A DNA stretch of 64,000 nt, taken from assembly GCA_902574225.1 (NCBI GenBank), contig CACGMO010000001.1, forward strand, positions 62,001 through 126,000, read 5' to 3'. The DNA comes from an uncultured Alphaproteobacteria bacterium. GTDB lineage: Bacteria > Pseudomonadota > Alphaproteobacteria > Rhodobacterales > Rhodobacteraceae. The position numbers and the translations under genes are program-made. The notes under the pieces were generated by a model. The model was not told where the DNA came from and did not search any database. It worked only from the letters and a program-made list of their open reading frames with translations. Numbering within the stretch: position 1 is the first letter of the stretch; every line of letters begins with the position of its first letter. Below are positions 49,460 to 60,195 of the stretch, in pieces.

Positions 49460-51682
49460 TTAACGGTCCCACCAACCCTTTTTTCCCATTTTTGCATTTT
49501 TAACATTATCATCCTTCTCTATTGATTTATTATCATTAGTTTTTAGTCCCTCTATTGTCTTTTTTGCACTAGCTTTAGTACGCGGTTTTGCCGCTTTTTC
49601 CTTTTTCGTGCTAAGTGTGGTACCTGTAGTCTCTGTTTGGCCTTCAATACCTTTAACAGTAGATTTGTCCAAATTTTTGTTCCCTATTGGAGGTGATAAT
49701 TCTGCCTCTTTATCGTATGCTGAATTTTGTATAATACTTGTCTCGTTAGCTTGCACTGATGTTTCTATTTCTTTTTGGTGTCTTCTTTTTCTTTTCCTTT
49801 TTCGCTTTTTGTATTCTTCAGAATCTTCTCTACTATTTCCACTATTATTGTTATTGGATGTCTTGTGATCGTGTACGCTTGCAAAATTTTCTTTTTTATT
49901 TTCTTTTTCTTTCTTGTTAGCTCTTTGTTTGTTGTTCTCTGTATTTTTCTTTACTCGCTTATCATCAAGTGGTGTTTCTATTAAATAATGCGGAGAAATT
50001 AAATTAGATTCTGCATGCAATTCTATTGTAATTTGATATCGGTTCTCGATTAAAATTATGTGATCTCTTTTATAATTAATCAAAAAATTTGTTGTCTGGA
50101 CTGGGGCCTTTACTTTTAGAACATCCTTCATTCTTGCTGATGACCCTTCTTTATCTAGGTCTCTCAATATTTGGAGAGCTAATGACTCATCAGAGCGAGT
50201 GGAGCCAGTGCCATGACAAAAGGAACATGGCATTGTAGTTGACTCTAGCATTCCTGGCCTCAATCTTTGTCGTGACATTTCGAGTAGGCCAAAAGACGAA
50301 ATTCTTCCAATTTGTATTCTTGCTCTGTCAAGACTAATGCACTCTTTTATCTTTTTTTCCACAGCAATATTATTTTTTCTTTCCTCCATATCTATGAAAT
50401 CAATAACAATAAGGCCTGCTAAATCCCTTAATTTAAGTTGCCTGGCTATTTCTGAAGCGGCCTCCATATTTGTCTTAAGTGCAGTTTCCTCTATACTCCG
50501 TTCCTTTGTTGCTCTCCCAGAGTTCACATCAATTGCTACTAAGGCTTCTGTTATTCCAATAACGATATAACCTCCTGATTTTAGCTGCACAATGGGATTA
50601 AACATTTCTTGAAGATAATTTTCAACTTCATAAAATGTAAATATAGGCACCTTACCATCATATTTTTTGACATACTTTGCATGTGATGGCATCAATAGCT
50701 TAAGATACGACTTGGCTTCCTTGTAAGCCTCTTCTCCTTCAACAACTATTTCTTTGATATCTCTATCATATAAGTCTCTAATAGCCCTTTTTATTAAGTT
50801 TCCCTCGGCATGAATAAGAGTTGGAGCTATAGAGCTCAATGTTTGCTCCCTGATTGATTCCCAGCCCTTTAGTAAAAAATCATAGTCTCTTCTAATTTCA
50901 GTTTTTGTTCGATTTCCGCCAGCTGTACGAATAATTAAACCGCTGTTGGGTTTTATATTTAAATCTTCGATAATTTTTTTGAGCTTAACACGATCTTTAA
51001 GTACAGTTATTTTCTTTGAAATTCCTCCACCCCTCGACGTATTAGGCATCAGAACGCAGTATCTTCCAGCTATAGAAAGATAAGTTGTTAAAGCGGCCCC
51101 TTTGTTTCCTCGTTCTTCCTTTGTTACCTGTACCAGTAATATTTGACGAACCTTGATTACCTCTTGAATTTTATATTTCCTTTGAAAAGGTCTTTTTGCT
51201 GAGAAAGGGTCTTCTTCTAAAATTTCAGCAGAATTATCTTTATTTCTATCATTAACTACATAAGTATCATTCGGGTGCAACTCGTTTTCTGATCTGTGAT
51301 TGAAAGAACCCTCTAGGCTAGGAGATTCATCCATACCGTTGAAAGGTCCTTCTTCTTTAATTGTATCCATCTCGTTTTCATGAATACTTTCTTCTGCTGC
51401 TAACTGTTCTGCCAATAAGGCCTCTTTGTCAGCTAATGGTATTTGGTAGTAATCGGGATGTATTTCTGAAAATGCTAGAAAGCCGTGCCTATTACCACCG
51501 TAATCAAGAAAAGCTGCCTGTAGAGATGGTTCAACTCTGGTTACCTTAGCGAGGTATATGTTTCCTGTAATTTGTGCTTTTTCATTGCTCTCAAAATCAA
51601 AATCGTGAGTTTGAGATGACTCTGCAACCACAACTCTGGTTTCTTCAGGATGCGCAGCATCGATAAGTAGTTTCTTTTCCAT
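49460..51682 (-). CDS. rne: Ribonuclease E/G
   Basis: MEKKLLIDAAHPEETRVVV; LDYGGNRHGFLAFSEIHPDYY; IDFIDMEERKNN; MPCSFCHGTGSTRSDE Zn-link. Confidence 0.94.
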   Translation of the reverse strand: MEKKLLIDAAHPEETRVVVAESSQTHDFDFESNEKAQITGNIYLAKVTRVEPSLQAAFLDYGGNRHGFLAFSEIHPDYYQIPLADKEALLAEQLAAEESIHENEMDTIKEEGPFNGMDESPSLEGSFNHRSENELHPNDTYVVNDRNKDNSAEILEEDPFSAKRPFQRKYKIQEVIKVRQILLVQVTKEERGNKGAALTTYLSIAGRYCVLMPNTSRGGGISKKITVLKDRVKLKKIIEDLNIKPNSGLIIRTAGGNRTKTEIRRDYDFLLKGWESIREQTLSSIAPTLIHAEGNLIKRAIRDLYDRDIKEIVVEGEEAYKEAKSYLKLLMPSHAKYVKKYDGKVPIFTFYEVENYLQEMFNPIVQLKSGGYIVIGITEALVAIDVNSGRATKERSIEETALKTNMEAASEIARQLKLRDLAGLIVIDFIDMEERKNNIAVEKKIKECISLDRARIQIGRISSFGLLEMSRQRLRPGMLESTTMPCSFCHGTGSTRSDESLALQILRDLDKEGSSARMKDVLKVKAPVQTTNFLINYKRDHIILIENRYQITIELHAESNLISPHYLIETPLDDKRVKKNTENNKQRANKKEKENKKENFASVHDHKTSNNNNSGNSREDSEEYKKRKRKRKRRHQKEIETSVQANETSIIQNSAYDKEAELSPPIGNKNLDKSTVKGIEGQTETTGTTLSTKKEKAAKPRTKASAKKTIEGLKTNDNKSIEKDDNVKNAKMGKKGWWDR

Positions 51683-52025
51683 TGTGAAATCTCGCCTTTA
51701 AAGGAAAGAAAATAAATTTTTATTATTTTTTCCTGTTTAAACAAATGTTTATCCTCATGCCTACTTTTAATTTATCTGTAATATACAGACCTAAAAACTA
51801 GACATTGTTTAATTCTTAATTTTTGCCAAATTTTGTTATGATCATTTCTTCGGCATCTATAAATAAAGTAAACAATTGAGATAAAATATACAAGTAATTT
51901 AGTTTTATTTTTATTTTTGTATTAGGATATGAAATAGACACATGATAGATTTTATTTGTTTCCATTATAGAACTAATGTCTACTAACTTATCATTCTTAT
52001 AATTATTTTGCTATCGAGCTTTTTT

Positions 52026-53123
52026 ATGAGTGCAGAAATACAAAAATATATTTTAGAGATCTCCAACTCCTTAAACTTAATCTCAAGAAGGATTGAGTTT
52101 GAGACACTTCAAGACAGAATATCTAGCAAGACTTCAGAATGTGAGAACCCCGAAATATGGAAAGATCAAGCTTTAGCCAAATCTTTAATGAGAGAGAGAC
52201 AGGCATTATTGGAGCGGTTTGAAACCTTTAATAAACTCCAAAATGAGTTTAATGATATCAAGACTCTTTTTGAGATCGGATCCGAAGAAAAAGATGAGTC
52301 GCTTATGATTGAATTAGAAAATTCGTTTTCAAAATTAAAAAATGAGGTTTCAGAAGTAGAGGTCCTATCTTTGCTTGATGGCGAAGCGGACGCAAATGAT
52401 GCTTTCTTAGAAATAAACTCTGGAGCTGGAGGCACCGAAAGCTGTGACTGGGCGCAAATGCTCGCTAGGATGTATTTTAGGTGGGCTGAAAAGAAAAAAT
52501 ACAAAATTCAGCTAATTTCTGAGAGCCAAGGTGAGGAAGCTGGTATTAAATCATGTTGTTATAAGATCATTGGAAATAACGCATACGGTTGGTTAAGAGC
52601 AGAAAGCGGGGTCCATCGTCTGGTTCGTATTTCTCCTTTTGATAGCTCATCAAGAAGGCATACGTCATTTTCCTCCGTATGGGTATATCCAGTAGTAGAT
52701 GATAACTTTGACATAGAAATTAATCCCTCAGACCTGAGAATTGATACCTTTAGATCTTCCGGCCCAGGTGGGCAGCATGCAAATAAAACAGATTCTGCTG
52801 TTAGAATAACTCATTTGCCAACCGGAATCGTCGTGACAAGTTCTGAAAAATCTCAACATCAAAACAGAGCAAATTGCATGTCAGCTTTAAAATCTAGATT
52901 ATATGAATTAGAGATGCGTAGAAGGAATGAAAGCATTCAAGAAAGTCATAATCAGAAGGGTGAAGCAGGTTGGGGAAATCAAATTAGATCTTATGTTCTT
53001 CACCCTTATCAAATGGTTAAGGATTTGAGAAGTGGAGAAGAAAGTAGCGATACTCAAAGGATTCTGGATGGTGATTTAGACCGTTTTATGTCTTCAGTCT
53101 TATCTTTAGATTCTTCTAGATAG
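52026..53123 (+). CDS. prfB: Peptide chain release factor 2, no programmed frameshift
   Basis: FRSSGPGGQHANKTDSAVRITHLPTGIVV GGQ motif; continuous frame from MSAEIQKYI. Confidence 0.93.
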   Translation: MSAEIQKYILEISNSLNLISRRIEFETLQDRISSKTSECENPEIWKDQALAKSLMRERQALLERFETFNKLQNEFNDIKTLFEIGSEEKDESLMIELENSFSKLKNEVSEVEVLSLLDGEADANDAFLEINSGAGGTESCDWAQMLARMYFRWAEKKKYKIQLISESQGEEAGIKSCCYKIIGNNAYGWLRAESGVHRLVRISPFDSSSRRHTSFSSVWVYPVVDDNFDIEINPSDLRIDTFRSSGPGGQHANKTDSAVRITHLPTGIVVTSSEKSQHQNRANCMSALKSRLYELEMRRRNESIQESHNQKGEAGWGNQIRSYVLHPYQMVKDLRSGEESSDTQRILDGDLDRFMSSVLSLDSSR

Positions 53124-53603
53124 TTATTTCTTTTTGTCTGGTATATTTTCAAACGGATTATCTGATCGCTGAACTGTACCCTCAAAATGTGCACCGCTTT
53201 CGATCGCTATTGCTTTGTGTATTATATCACCTTGTACTCTCGCTTTGTTTGTAAGACGTACCTTAAGACCGCGTACGCAACCAATCACATTCCCATTAAT
53301 AATAACATCATCTGCTATTATTTCTCCCTTTATCCTGGATGTTTCGCCCACGGTAAGCAAGTGAGCTTGAATATCACCTTCTATGATACCTTCTATCTGA
53401 ACATCTCCGGAGGTAAGAAGGTTTCCCTTTACTTTCAGATCACTTGACAGAACTGATGGAGGAACTTTTGTAAAAACCTTATCATCTGTGGTCACACCAG
53501 TGGGCTCTTTTCTGGGAGAAACTGTATCTGGGTCTTTAGGCGGCACTGGGACAGGAGCCACTATCATATCTTTATTTTCGGGTTTTTTTGATTTTTTAAA
53601 CAT
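53124..53603 (-). CDS. Bactofilin / polymer-forming cytoskeletal protein
   Basis: SVLSSDLKVKGNLLTSGDVQIEGIIEGDIQAHLLTVGETSRIKGEIIADDVIINGNVIG. Confidence 0.93.
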   Translation of the reverse strand: MFKKSKKPENKDMIVAPVPVPPKDPDTVSPRKEPTGVTTDDKVFTKVPPSVLSSDLKVKGNLLTSGDVQIEGIIEGDIQAHLLTVGETSRIKGEIIADDVIINGNVIGCVRGLKVRLTNKARVQGDIIHKAIAIESGAHFEGTVQRSDNPFENIPDKKK

Positions 53604-53924
53604 ATCCGTGCCTCTATATTTGATTATTACGATTGAATGTCTTAGCTATTTTCTCAGAAATCATAATTTTTGTGTCTCTTATGATATTATCTTGTCAAAT
53701 TGGGTTGTTAATTAAAAAATCAGAAAATTGCTAATGTTTATTTTTATTTAGTTTAGTCATTACGCCTATTAAAATATTTATTTTTATGCGCAATTGAAAA
53801 TTTAAACTATCTTTTTCCTGGATACAATTGATTTTTGGACAAAAAAGGGGCGAGAGGAGTTTTGATCACTTTTTTTAGATTTAATAAAGTATGCCTTCAC
53901 CAAAAAGCAAGTGCATTCTTTCAA

Positions 53925-54407
53925 TTATAGATCTCTAATCAATTCTTGATACTTATCAAATACCTCGTTAACGTGTCCGTCAACCTTAACTTTTCTCCAG
54001 ATATATTTTACGCTTAAGCTCTCATCAATTAAGAATGTTGACCTTTCTGCACCCATGTATTTTTTTCCATACATAGATTTTTCTTTCCAAGCATTAAGAC
54101 TCTGAATAAGTTGTGTCTGAGGGTCAGATATCAAGGGAAATTGCAAATTAAGCTTTTTGGAAAATGATGTATGGCTTGCTAAAGTATCTTTGGATACCCC
54201 AAAAATTCTTACCCCTGCAGATTCAAACTCGGAATATCTTTCATTAAAGTCGCTTGCTTCTCTGGTGCATCCGGAAGTATTGTCTTTAGGGTATATGAAC
54301 AAAATAGCCCACTTTCCGAGTAAATCACTATCGCTGCATGTTTCTACCTTTGTTGCCTCCAAGCTAAAACTCGGAAGTTTATCATTCAAGCTTATCTCTT
54401 TCACCAT
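53925..54407 (-). CDS. bcp: Thioredoxin-dependent thiol peroxidase (BCP)
   Basis: LFIYPKDNTSGCTREASDFNERYSEFESAGVRIFGVSKD. Confidence 0.95.
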   Translation of the reverse strand: MVKEISLNDKLPSFSLEATKVETCSDSDLLGKWAILFIYPKDNTSGCTREASDFNERYSEFESAGVRIFGVSKDTLASHTSFSKKLNLQFPLISDPQTQLIQSLNAWKEKSMYGKKYMGAERSTFLIDESLSVKYIWRKVKVDGHVNEVFDKYQELIRDL

Positions 54408-54494
54408 ATCTGTCTATATCCTTACTTTTTAATAGGTTAGCTTATTCATGTGGTTTATATTGAAGCTATGTTTCACGACTAATCAAGGATATAA

Positions 54495-57400
54495 GTGAAT
54501 AAATTAAATAAACAAGGGATCAATATTTTGAAAACTTTTTTTTCGAATACAGGAAGACGTATTTCTTTGTTTGTTTCGCTAACACTAATGCTGTTGCTTT
54601 CTGGTGCTCTAGTATCATCAATTTTCCTATCCGACTCAACACTCAACAAATTGGCACAATCCAATTATTTTCAAAATAAAATGATGCAAGTTTTAGAAGA
54701 GAATAATATTTATTCAAATGGATCAATATCAATTACATTTAATAATTTTAATAGTGCTCATATAACTTTAAAGGAAGGTAAACTTTCTAGTTTCCATGAC
54801 TTGGTTGGGCATGACATCAAGTTAAAAGTTGATTTTTTAAAATATTGGTTTGGCTCACGTTTTATTGATGAAGTCTTTATAAAGAGAATAGATTATCGCG
54901 CACCTGACAGTTTAAGTGAAAACCTTAATAAAGGAAATAGTGTCAGTTTCAAATCCCTAACTCAGTCTATGTACATTTTTCTAAACAAAATTGAATCAGA
55001 TTCAATTTTAGTCGATAAAGGAACGCTAAAATTACAAAATCAAATATTTAATTTCGAAAAGATCTTTCTTTTCAAAGATAAAAAATCATTAACTGCAAAA
55101 GCTATATTGAAGTTTAAACCAAATGGCAACGAAATGACTTATGCAGCAAAAGTCAATTTTTCATTAAATCCTGAAAATATTCTTGTATTTAATGTTGATC
55201 TGCAAGAATTTGATTATAACAGTTTTATTTCTTTGAAAGATGTTCCAAAAGTGCTTCGTTTATTTTTAGGTAGGCTTACGGAAATCTCGGATTTTTCTGA
55301 TAAAAAAAGGAATACAGTTAAATTGGTGGGTAGCTATAATATAAATTCAACTACTCTCAACTTAGAAGCAACTGACACTTCTAATCAATTTAAGTTAAAC
55401 TCAAGTATCAATATTTTGGAGTCGTTTGAAAGCAACGACCTATTATTCAAAAAGATTGAGCTAGTATTTGGAGATTACGCTCTCTTTGCGTCTGATTTTA
55501 GTTTTAATTTTGTTGAACGTACATTTGAGGTGAATGTTAAAAAAGTTTTAGTCCCTTATGAAAACATTTCTGTTTTCTCAAAAGAGTTTAAAGTTTTTGG
55601 TATTTTCCCTTTGAAAGAAGGAATTATTTCCAAAATAAATATTTTAGGAGAGAATTCTTCTAATTTAAAAGCTAGCTTGGAGATAATACAATCTTCAGAT
55701 TTATTAGATAATGAACAAACATCTTTTGACTTTTTTGTAAAGTTGGATTCGTTGCAAAAAATGAGAATTAGTAATTTTGGAGGGCTATTAGATTTTTTTT
55801 CCACAGAAAAAAATATAAATATAAGTTTGTCAAATGCAGATGCTAAAATCCGTCTTAAGTTTGGTGTAGGGAATGTTGAGTTAAATTCGTTTGATGGAAA
55901 AATCAATAACCTTGTGTATTTTGAAAATAACAAACCGTTGTTAGAATTAGAAGGTATCGATCTTGAGGGAAATCTAACGCAAGGTTATGCAGCCATTAGT
56001 TCGGTGACCAAGATAGAGCCACGTATAAATTCATATAGTGATGTTAAAGTAGAATTTAGCTCAAACGGGAATATTGAGGATAAGAAGGAGATCACCTTGT
56101 CTTTTAGGTCAAAACTTAGTGGTCTTATTTCCCTGGTACCGAAGATAAAAACTGATTTAACATGGCTAAATTCTTTTGCTCGTTCTCAGGGAGAGAAGGA
56201 ACTGTCATTTACATACTCAAAAGCAATTGAATTTAAAGAGATTGAAAAGTTTTTCAGTCCTGAAGAAAATATGTTTGAGCTTAATATTGATGATTTATTA
56301 ATTCCTGTCAGTGCTCAGAATTCGATTAACTTGGCTGCACTCAATCTCAAGGGTGTTGGGAATACGATTTTTTTTGACGTAGTGATGGCAACTAACAATA
56401 GAAAAATCACTGGTTCTATCAATAATTGGCTATCCAATATTTACAGTAAAGAAAAAGCTAGCAGTCTTATTGTAGTTTTTGATAACCTTAATTCCAAGAC
56501 GCTTTTTCCAGAGTTCTCAACTTTTAATGTCAATGGTCCTCTGAAACTAACTTTTTCTACTACAGAAAAAGACGATAATTTTTTATTTCGAAGCAGAATT
56601 GACCTCACAAAAGCAGATGTTTATGTCCCAGCCATTGGTCTAAAAAAATCGAAAGGCAAATATGGTCACTTGAAATTAGATTTTATCAAAGAGAATAGAT
56701 CTTTGTTTGAGTACTCTCAAAATGATGTTTTAGTGTCAGGAACTGCTTCACATAAATCGATTTTTGAAATTAAAAAAGTAAATTATTCAAACATTACGAC
56801 GCCTGATATTCGAATAAAAAACGCAACTTTTCAAAGATTTGGTGAGTATAATCAATTTAAGACCAATAAAGGAACTATTAGCTTAGAGTTTTTAATGCGC
56901 TTAAGCTTCAAGAAAAAGAAGATACCTCTTGACTTTATTTTTAGCGATATTTTTGTAACTTTTAAAAAAAACAAATTTTTAGACTCTCTTAAGGGAGAAA
57001 TCCGATCTTTTGAAGGGCTTAGAGGATATGCTAAGGCAAAATCTTCATCGAAATCAAATCTCGAAATCACTATCAGTCCACATAAGCATAATGGAATAAC
57101 TTTGATTATTTCAGGAAACGATGCTGGTGAGTTTTTAAGAAGAGGGAAATACTATGAAAACGGTTACGGTGGTTTATTTAAGGCATCGATTTTTTACAAG
57201 AATAGAGGCAAAATGTCGGGATCTTTGCAAATTGAAGAATTTAGAATAAAGAACGCTCCTGTTCTAGCTCAGATTATTTCATCTGCTAGTATTATAGGAT
57301 TGCTTGACAATCTAAATGGAAATGGACTGCTGTTTACTAAAATAGAAGGGTCATTTGATTATAAGGATGGTGAGCTAACCCTAAATGATGGTGTGGCAGT

Positions 57401-57692
57401 TGGCCCATCACTCGGACTTACAATGGCTGGATACGAACGATATGGAAAAGAGCAGAATACAATAAACGTAAATGGCCTTGTTTCCCCAGTATACATAATA
57501 AACGGAGTGGTAAAAGCTATTCCATTAATAGGGAAGGTCTTAGGAGGAGAAAAAGGTGAAGGTGTATTCGGAGTTTCATATAAAGTTCAGGGCAACTCAG
57601 GCAACCCAAGAGTTTTAGTAAACCCTTTGTCGATACTTACGCCAGGCGTATTCAGAAAAATATTTAATATCGAAGAAAACGGTAATAAGTGA
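54495..57692 (+). CDS. AsmA-like / YhdP-type large envelope protein
   Basis: 1065 aa, N-terminal TM, C-terminal AsmA2-like ANGLLFTKIEGSFDYKDGELTLNDGVAVGPSLGLTMAGYERYGKEQNTINVNGLVSPVYIING. Confidence 0.83.
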   Translation: MNKLNKQGINILKTFFSNTGRRISLFVSLTLMLLLSGALVSSIFLSDSTLNKLAQSNYFQNKMMQVLEENNIYSNGSISITFNNFNSAHITLKEGKLSSFHDLVGHDIKLKVDFLKYWFGSRFIDEVFIKRIDYRAPDSLSENLNKGNSVSFKSLTQSMYIFLNKIESDSILVDKGTLKLQNQIFNFEKIFLFKDKKSLTAKAILKFKPNGNEMTYAAKVNFSLNPENILVFNVDLQEFDYNSFISLKDVPKVLRLFLGRLTEISDFSDKKRNTVKLVGSYNINSTTLNLEATDTSNQFKLNSSINILESFESNDLLFKKIELVFGDYALFASDFSFNFVERTFEVNVKKVLVPYENISVFSKEFKVFGIFPLKEGIISKINILGENSSNLKASLEIIQSSDLLDNEQTSFDFFVKLDSLQKMRISNFGGLLDFFSTEKNINISLSNADAKIRLKFGVGNVELNSFDGKINNLVYFENNKPLLELEGIDLEGNLTQGYAAISSVTKIEPRINSYSDVKVEFSSNGNIEDKKEITLSFRSKLSGLISLVPKIKTDLTWLNSFARSQGEKELSFTYSKAIEFKEIEKFFSPEENMFELNIDDLLIPVSAQNSINLAALNLKGVGNTIFFDVVMATNNRKITGSINNWLSNIYSKEKASSLIVVFDNLNSKTLFPEFSTFNVNGPLKLTFSTTEKDDNFLFRSRIDLTKADVYVPAIGLKKSKGKYGHLKLDFIKENRSLFEYSQNDVLVSGTASHKSIFEIKKVNYSNITTPDIRIKNATFQRFGEYNQFKTNKGTISLEFLMRLSFKKKKIPLDFIFSDIFVTFKKNKFLDSLKGEIRSFEGLRGYAKAKSSSKSNLEITISPHKHNGITLIISGNDAGEFLRRGKYYENGYGGLFKASIFYKNRGKMSGSLQIEEFRIKNAPVLAQIISSASIIGLLDNLNGNGLLFTKIEGSFDYKDGELTLNDGVAVGPSLGLTMAGYERYGKEQNTINVNGLVSPVYIINGVVKAIPLIGKVLGGEKGEGVFGVSYKVQGNSGNPRVLVNPLSILTPGVFRKIFNIEENGNK

Positions 57693-58744
57693 TGATCCGT
57701 GATTTAGACTCATATGACTATTCTTATCCTGATGAATTAGTTGCGTTGAATCCTTTAGCAGCCAAAGATCAGGCTAATATGCTTGTATTTAAAAAAAATA
57801 GTTTTTCTCATCAAAGAGTATGTGACCTTCTAAAATATGTTTCTTCAAGTGATTTGTTGGTTTTTAACAATACGAGGGTCATACCGTGCAGGCTTACAGG
57901 CCAAAGAGAGAGGGCATCCTCAACAAATAAAAAACCAAAAGTCAACGTTACTTTAAATAAAGCGATTTATGGGAATGTTTGGACTACCTTTTGTAAACCA
58001 TTAAAAAAACTAAAAAAAGGCGATAGAATAATTTTTTCAAAAGATTTGTCTGCTGAGGTCGTCTCAATTAACTTTGCACAATGTGTAATGAATTTTGAGT
58101 CTGGTGAGAAAAATTTAATAACTTGCTTAAAAGAGATAGGGGATATGCCTTTACCACCGTATATAATTAAAAAACGCGAACACAAAAAAGCAGATTTTAA
58201 AAGCTATCAAACTCCTTTTGCTGAAATTGATGGGTCAGTTGCCGCGCCAACAGCATCTTTGCATTTTCCAGACGATTATCTACTTCGCTTGAAGAGAAAA
58301 AATATACCCTATTGCTTTATAACCTTGCATGTTAGTGGAGGAACTTTTTTACCAATCCGCGAGAAGAACATAGATAAACACAAAATGCATTCTGAATTTG
58401 CTAGTGTTGACGAAAATGCTGCATCACAAATACGCGAGACGCTGAAAAGGGGAGGAAAATTAATTGCCGTTGGTACAACGGTGATGAGAGTGCTAGAGAG
58501 TTCTATTTTTGTCGATAACGGCTTTCAGGCATTTAATGGATCTATTGACACCTTTATTAAGCCAGGTCACGATTTTAAAGTATGCTCAGGTTTATTTACC
58601 AATTTTCATATGCCCAAATCCACCCTTTTCATACTTGTAAATGCCTTTTTAGGTATCAAAAAAGCCAATGAGCTATATGAATTGGCAATAGAAAAAAAAT
58701 ATAGGCTTTTTTCGTATGGAGATTGTTGTCTCTTGTTTCCGTGA
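57689..58744 (+). CDS. queA: S-adenosylmethionine:tRNA ribosyltransferase-isomerase
   Basis: FNNTRVIPCRLTGQR; LPPYIIKKREHKKADFKSYQTPFAEIDGSVAAPTASLHF; TNFHMPKSTLFILVNAF. Confidence 0.96.
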   Translation: MMIRDLDSYDYSYPDELVALNPLAAKDQANMLVFKKNSFSHQRVCDLLKYVSSSDLLVFNNTRVIPCRLTGQRERASSTNKKPKVNVTLNKAIYGNVWTTFCKPLKKLKKGDRIIFSKDLSAEVVSINFAQCVMNFESGEKNLITCLKEIGDMPLPPYIIKKREHKKADFKSYQTPFAEIDGSVAAPTASLHFPDDYLLRLKRKNIPYCFITLHVSGGTFLPIREKNIDKHKMHSEFASVDENAASQIRETLKRGGKLIAVGTTVMRVLESSIFVDNGFQAFNGSIDTFIKPGHDFKVCSGLFTNFHMPKSTLFILVNAFLGIKKANELYELAIEKKYRLFSYGDCCLLFP

Positions 58745-58797
58745 AGTTTTAATTTAAATTTATACTTTAGGTGTTATATAGTAAGTCGGGGGTATTA

Positions 58798-60183
58798 ATG
58801 AATTTCGATTTGGTAATAATTGGTTCAGGGCCAGGAGGTTATGTGGCTGCAATTAGAGGCGCTCAATTAGGGCTAAAAGTTGCTGTCATTGAAAGGGAAG
58901 CTCTGGGAGGTATATGCCTCAATTGGGGATGTATTCCCACAAAGTCATTTTTAAGATCGGCTGAGGTTCTCAAAATTATAAAGGGTTCTGAAAAGTACGG
59001 TATAAAAAGCAAATTGGGAGACATAGATATACGCGAGGTCGTTAAAAGATCTCGTTCCATTGCTAAAAAATTATCTTCTGGCGTCGAATACCTTCTAAAA
59101 AAAAACAAGGTTGAAATTTTCCTTGGGGAAGCTTCATTCAAATCATCTAAATCTATTCAAATTAAATCCAAAGATAACTCGATTAAAGAAATAACCAGTA
59201 AAAATATATGTATTGCAACTGGTGGAAGACCGCGTGAAATCAGTGGAGTTCCTAATTCTAGCAATATTTGGTTCTATAAAGAGGCTCTTCAAGTTGATAA
59301 GATACCTAGTAAGCTCCTTGTCGTTGGTTCAGGCGCGATTGGTGTAGAATTTGCTAGTTTTTTCTCACAAATGGGTTCAGATGTTTCACTATTAGAATCA
59401 AAACCGACTATTCTTCCAAATGAAGACTTGGAAGTATCAAACTTTGTAGAAAAACAGTTTTTAAAGCGGGGAATTAAGGTTTATAAAAATCACTCACTTT
59501 TATCTCTGAAAGAAAAAGGAAGTTTATTCGAGGCTGAATTGAAAAGCGAAAACAAAACGCTTTCATTGGAGTTTGAAAAGGCTATTTTAGCTATAGGGAT
59601 TATTGGAAATATAGAAAATCTAAATCTTGAAAATATAAATATCAATTGTTCAAATGGAAGTATTGTAGTTGACGAATATTGTAAAACAAATGTAGATAAT
59701 ATTTATGCTATCGGTGATGTAGCAAGCCCTCCTTGGCTTGCTCATAAGGCAAGTCATGAAGGTATTTCCGTCGCTGAACAAATCGCTGGGATGAACGTAC
59801 ACCCTATAAAAAAAGATCGAATTCCATCTTGTACTTATTGCGATCCAGAAGTAGCTAGTATTGGCCTTACTGAAAAGGAAGCGATTGAAAATGGTTTTGA
59901 TTTCAAGATCGGAATGTTTCCTTTTAGTGCCAATGGTAAAGCGATGGCTATGGGATATGAAGATGGTTTTGTTAAGACCATAATTCAGAAAGATACTGGG
60001 GAGTTTTTGGGCGTGCATATGGTTGGAATGGGTGTTACCGAATTAATTCATAATTATGCTTTGGCTAAGGAGGCTGAGATTATAAAGGAAAATGTTGAGA
60101 ATACTATTTTTCCTCACCCTACGCTATCAGAAGCAATTCATGAAAGTGTTTTAAAAGCATCTGATAGAGAACTACATATATAA
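58798..60183 (+). CDS. lpdA: Dihydrolipoyl dehydrogenase
   Basis: MNFDLVIIGSGPGGYVAAIRGAQLGLKVAVIEREALGGICLNWGCIPTKSFL redox motif. Confidence 0.96.
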   Translation: MNFDLVIIGSGPGGYVAAIRGAQLGLKVAVIEREALGGICLNWGCIPTKSFLRSAEVLKIIKGSEKYGIKSKLGDIDIREVVKRSRSIAKKLSSGVEYLLKKNKVEIFLGEASFKSSKSIQIKSKDNSIKEITSKNICIATGGRPREISGVPNSSNIWFYKEALQVDKIPSKLLVVGSGAIGVEFASFFSQMGSDVSLLESKPTILPNEDLEVSNFVEKQFLKRGIKVYKNHSLLSLKEKGSLFEAELKSENKTLSLEFEKAILAIGIIGNIENLNLENININCSNGSIVVDEYCKTNVDNIYAIGDVASPPWLAHKASHEGISVAEQIAGMNVHPIKKDRIPSCTYCDPEVASIGLTEKEAIENGFDFKIGMFPFSANGKAMAMGYEDGFVKTIIQKDTGEFLGVHMVGMGVTELIHNYALAKEAEIIKENVENTIFPHPTLSEAIHESVLKASDRELHI

Positions 60184-60195
60184 TATTGGATAAAG

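Noticed and set aside
52008-52140. Programmed +1 frameshift in prfB
   Set aside because: The reading frame is continuous from MSAEIQKYI through the GGQ domain; no internal in-frame TGA with CTT context.
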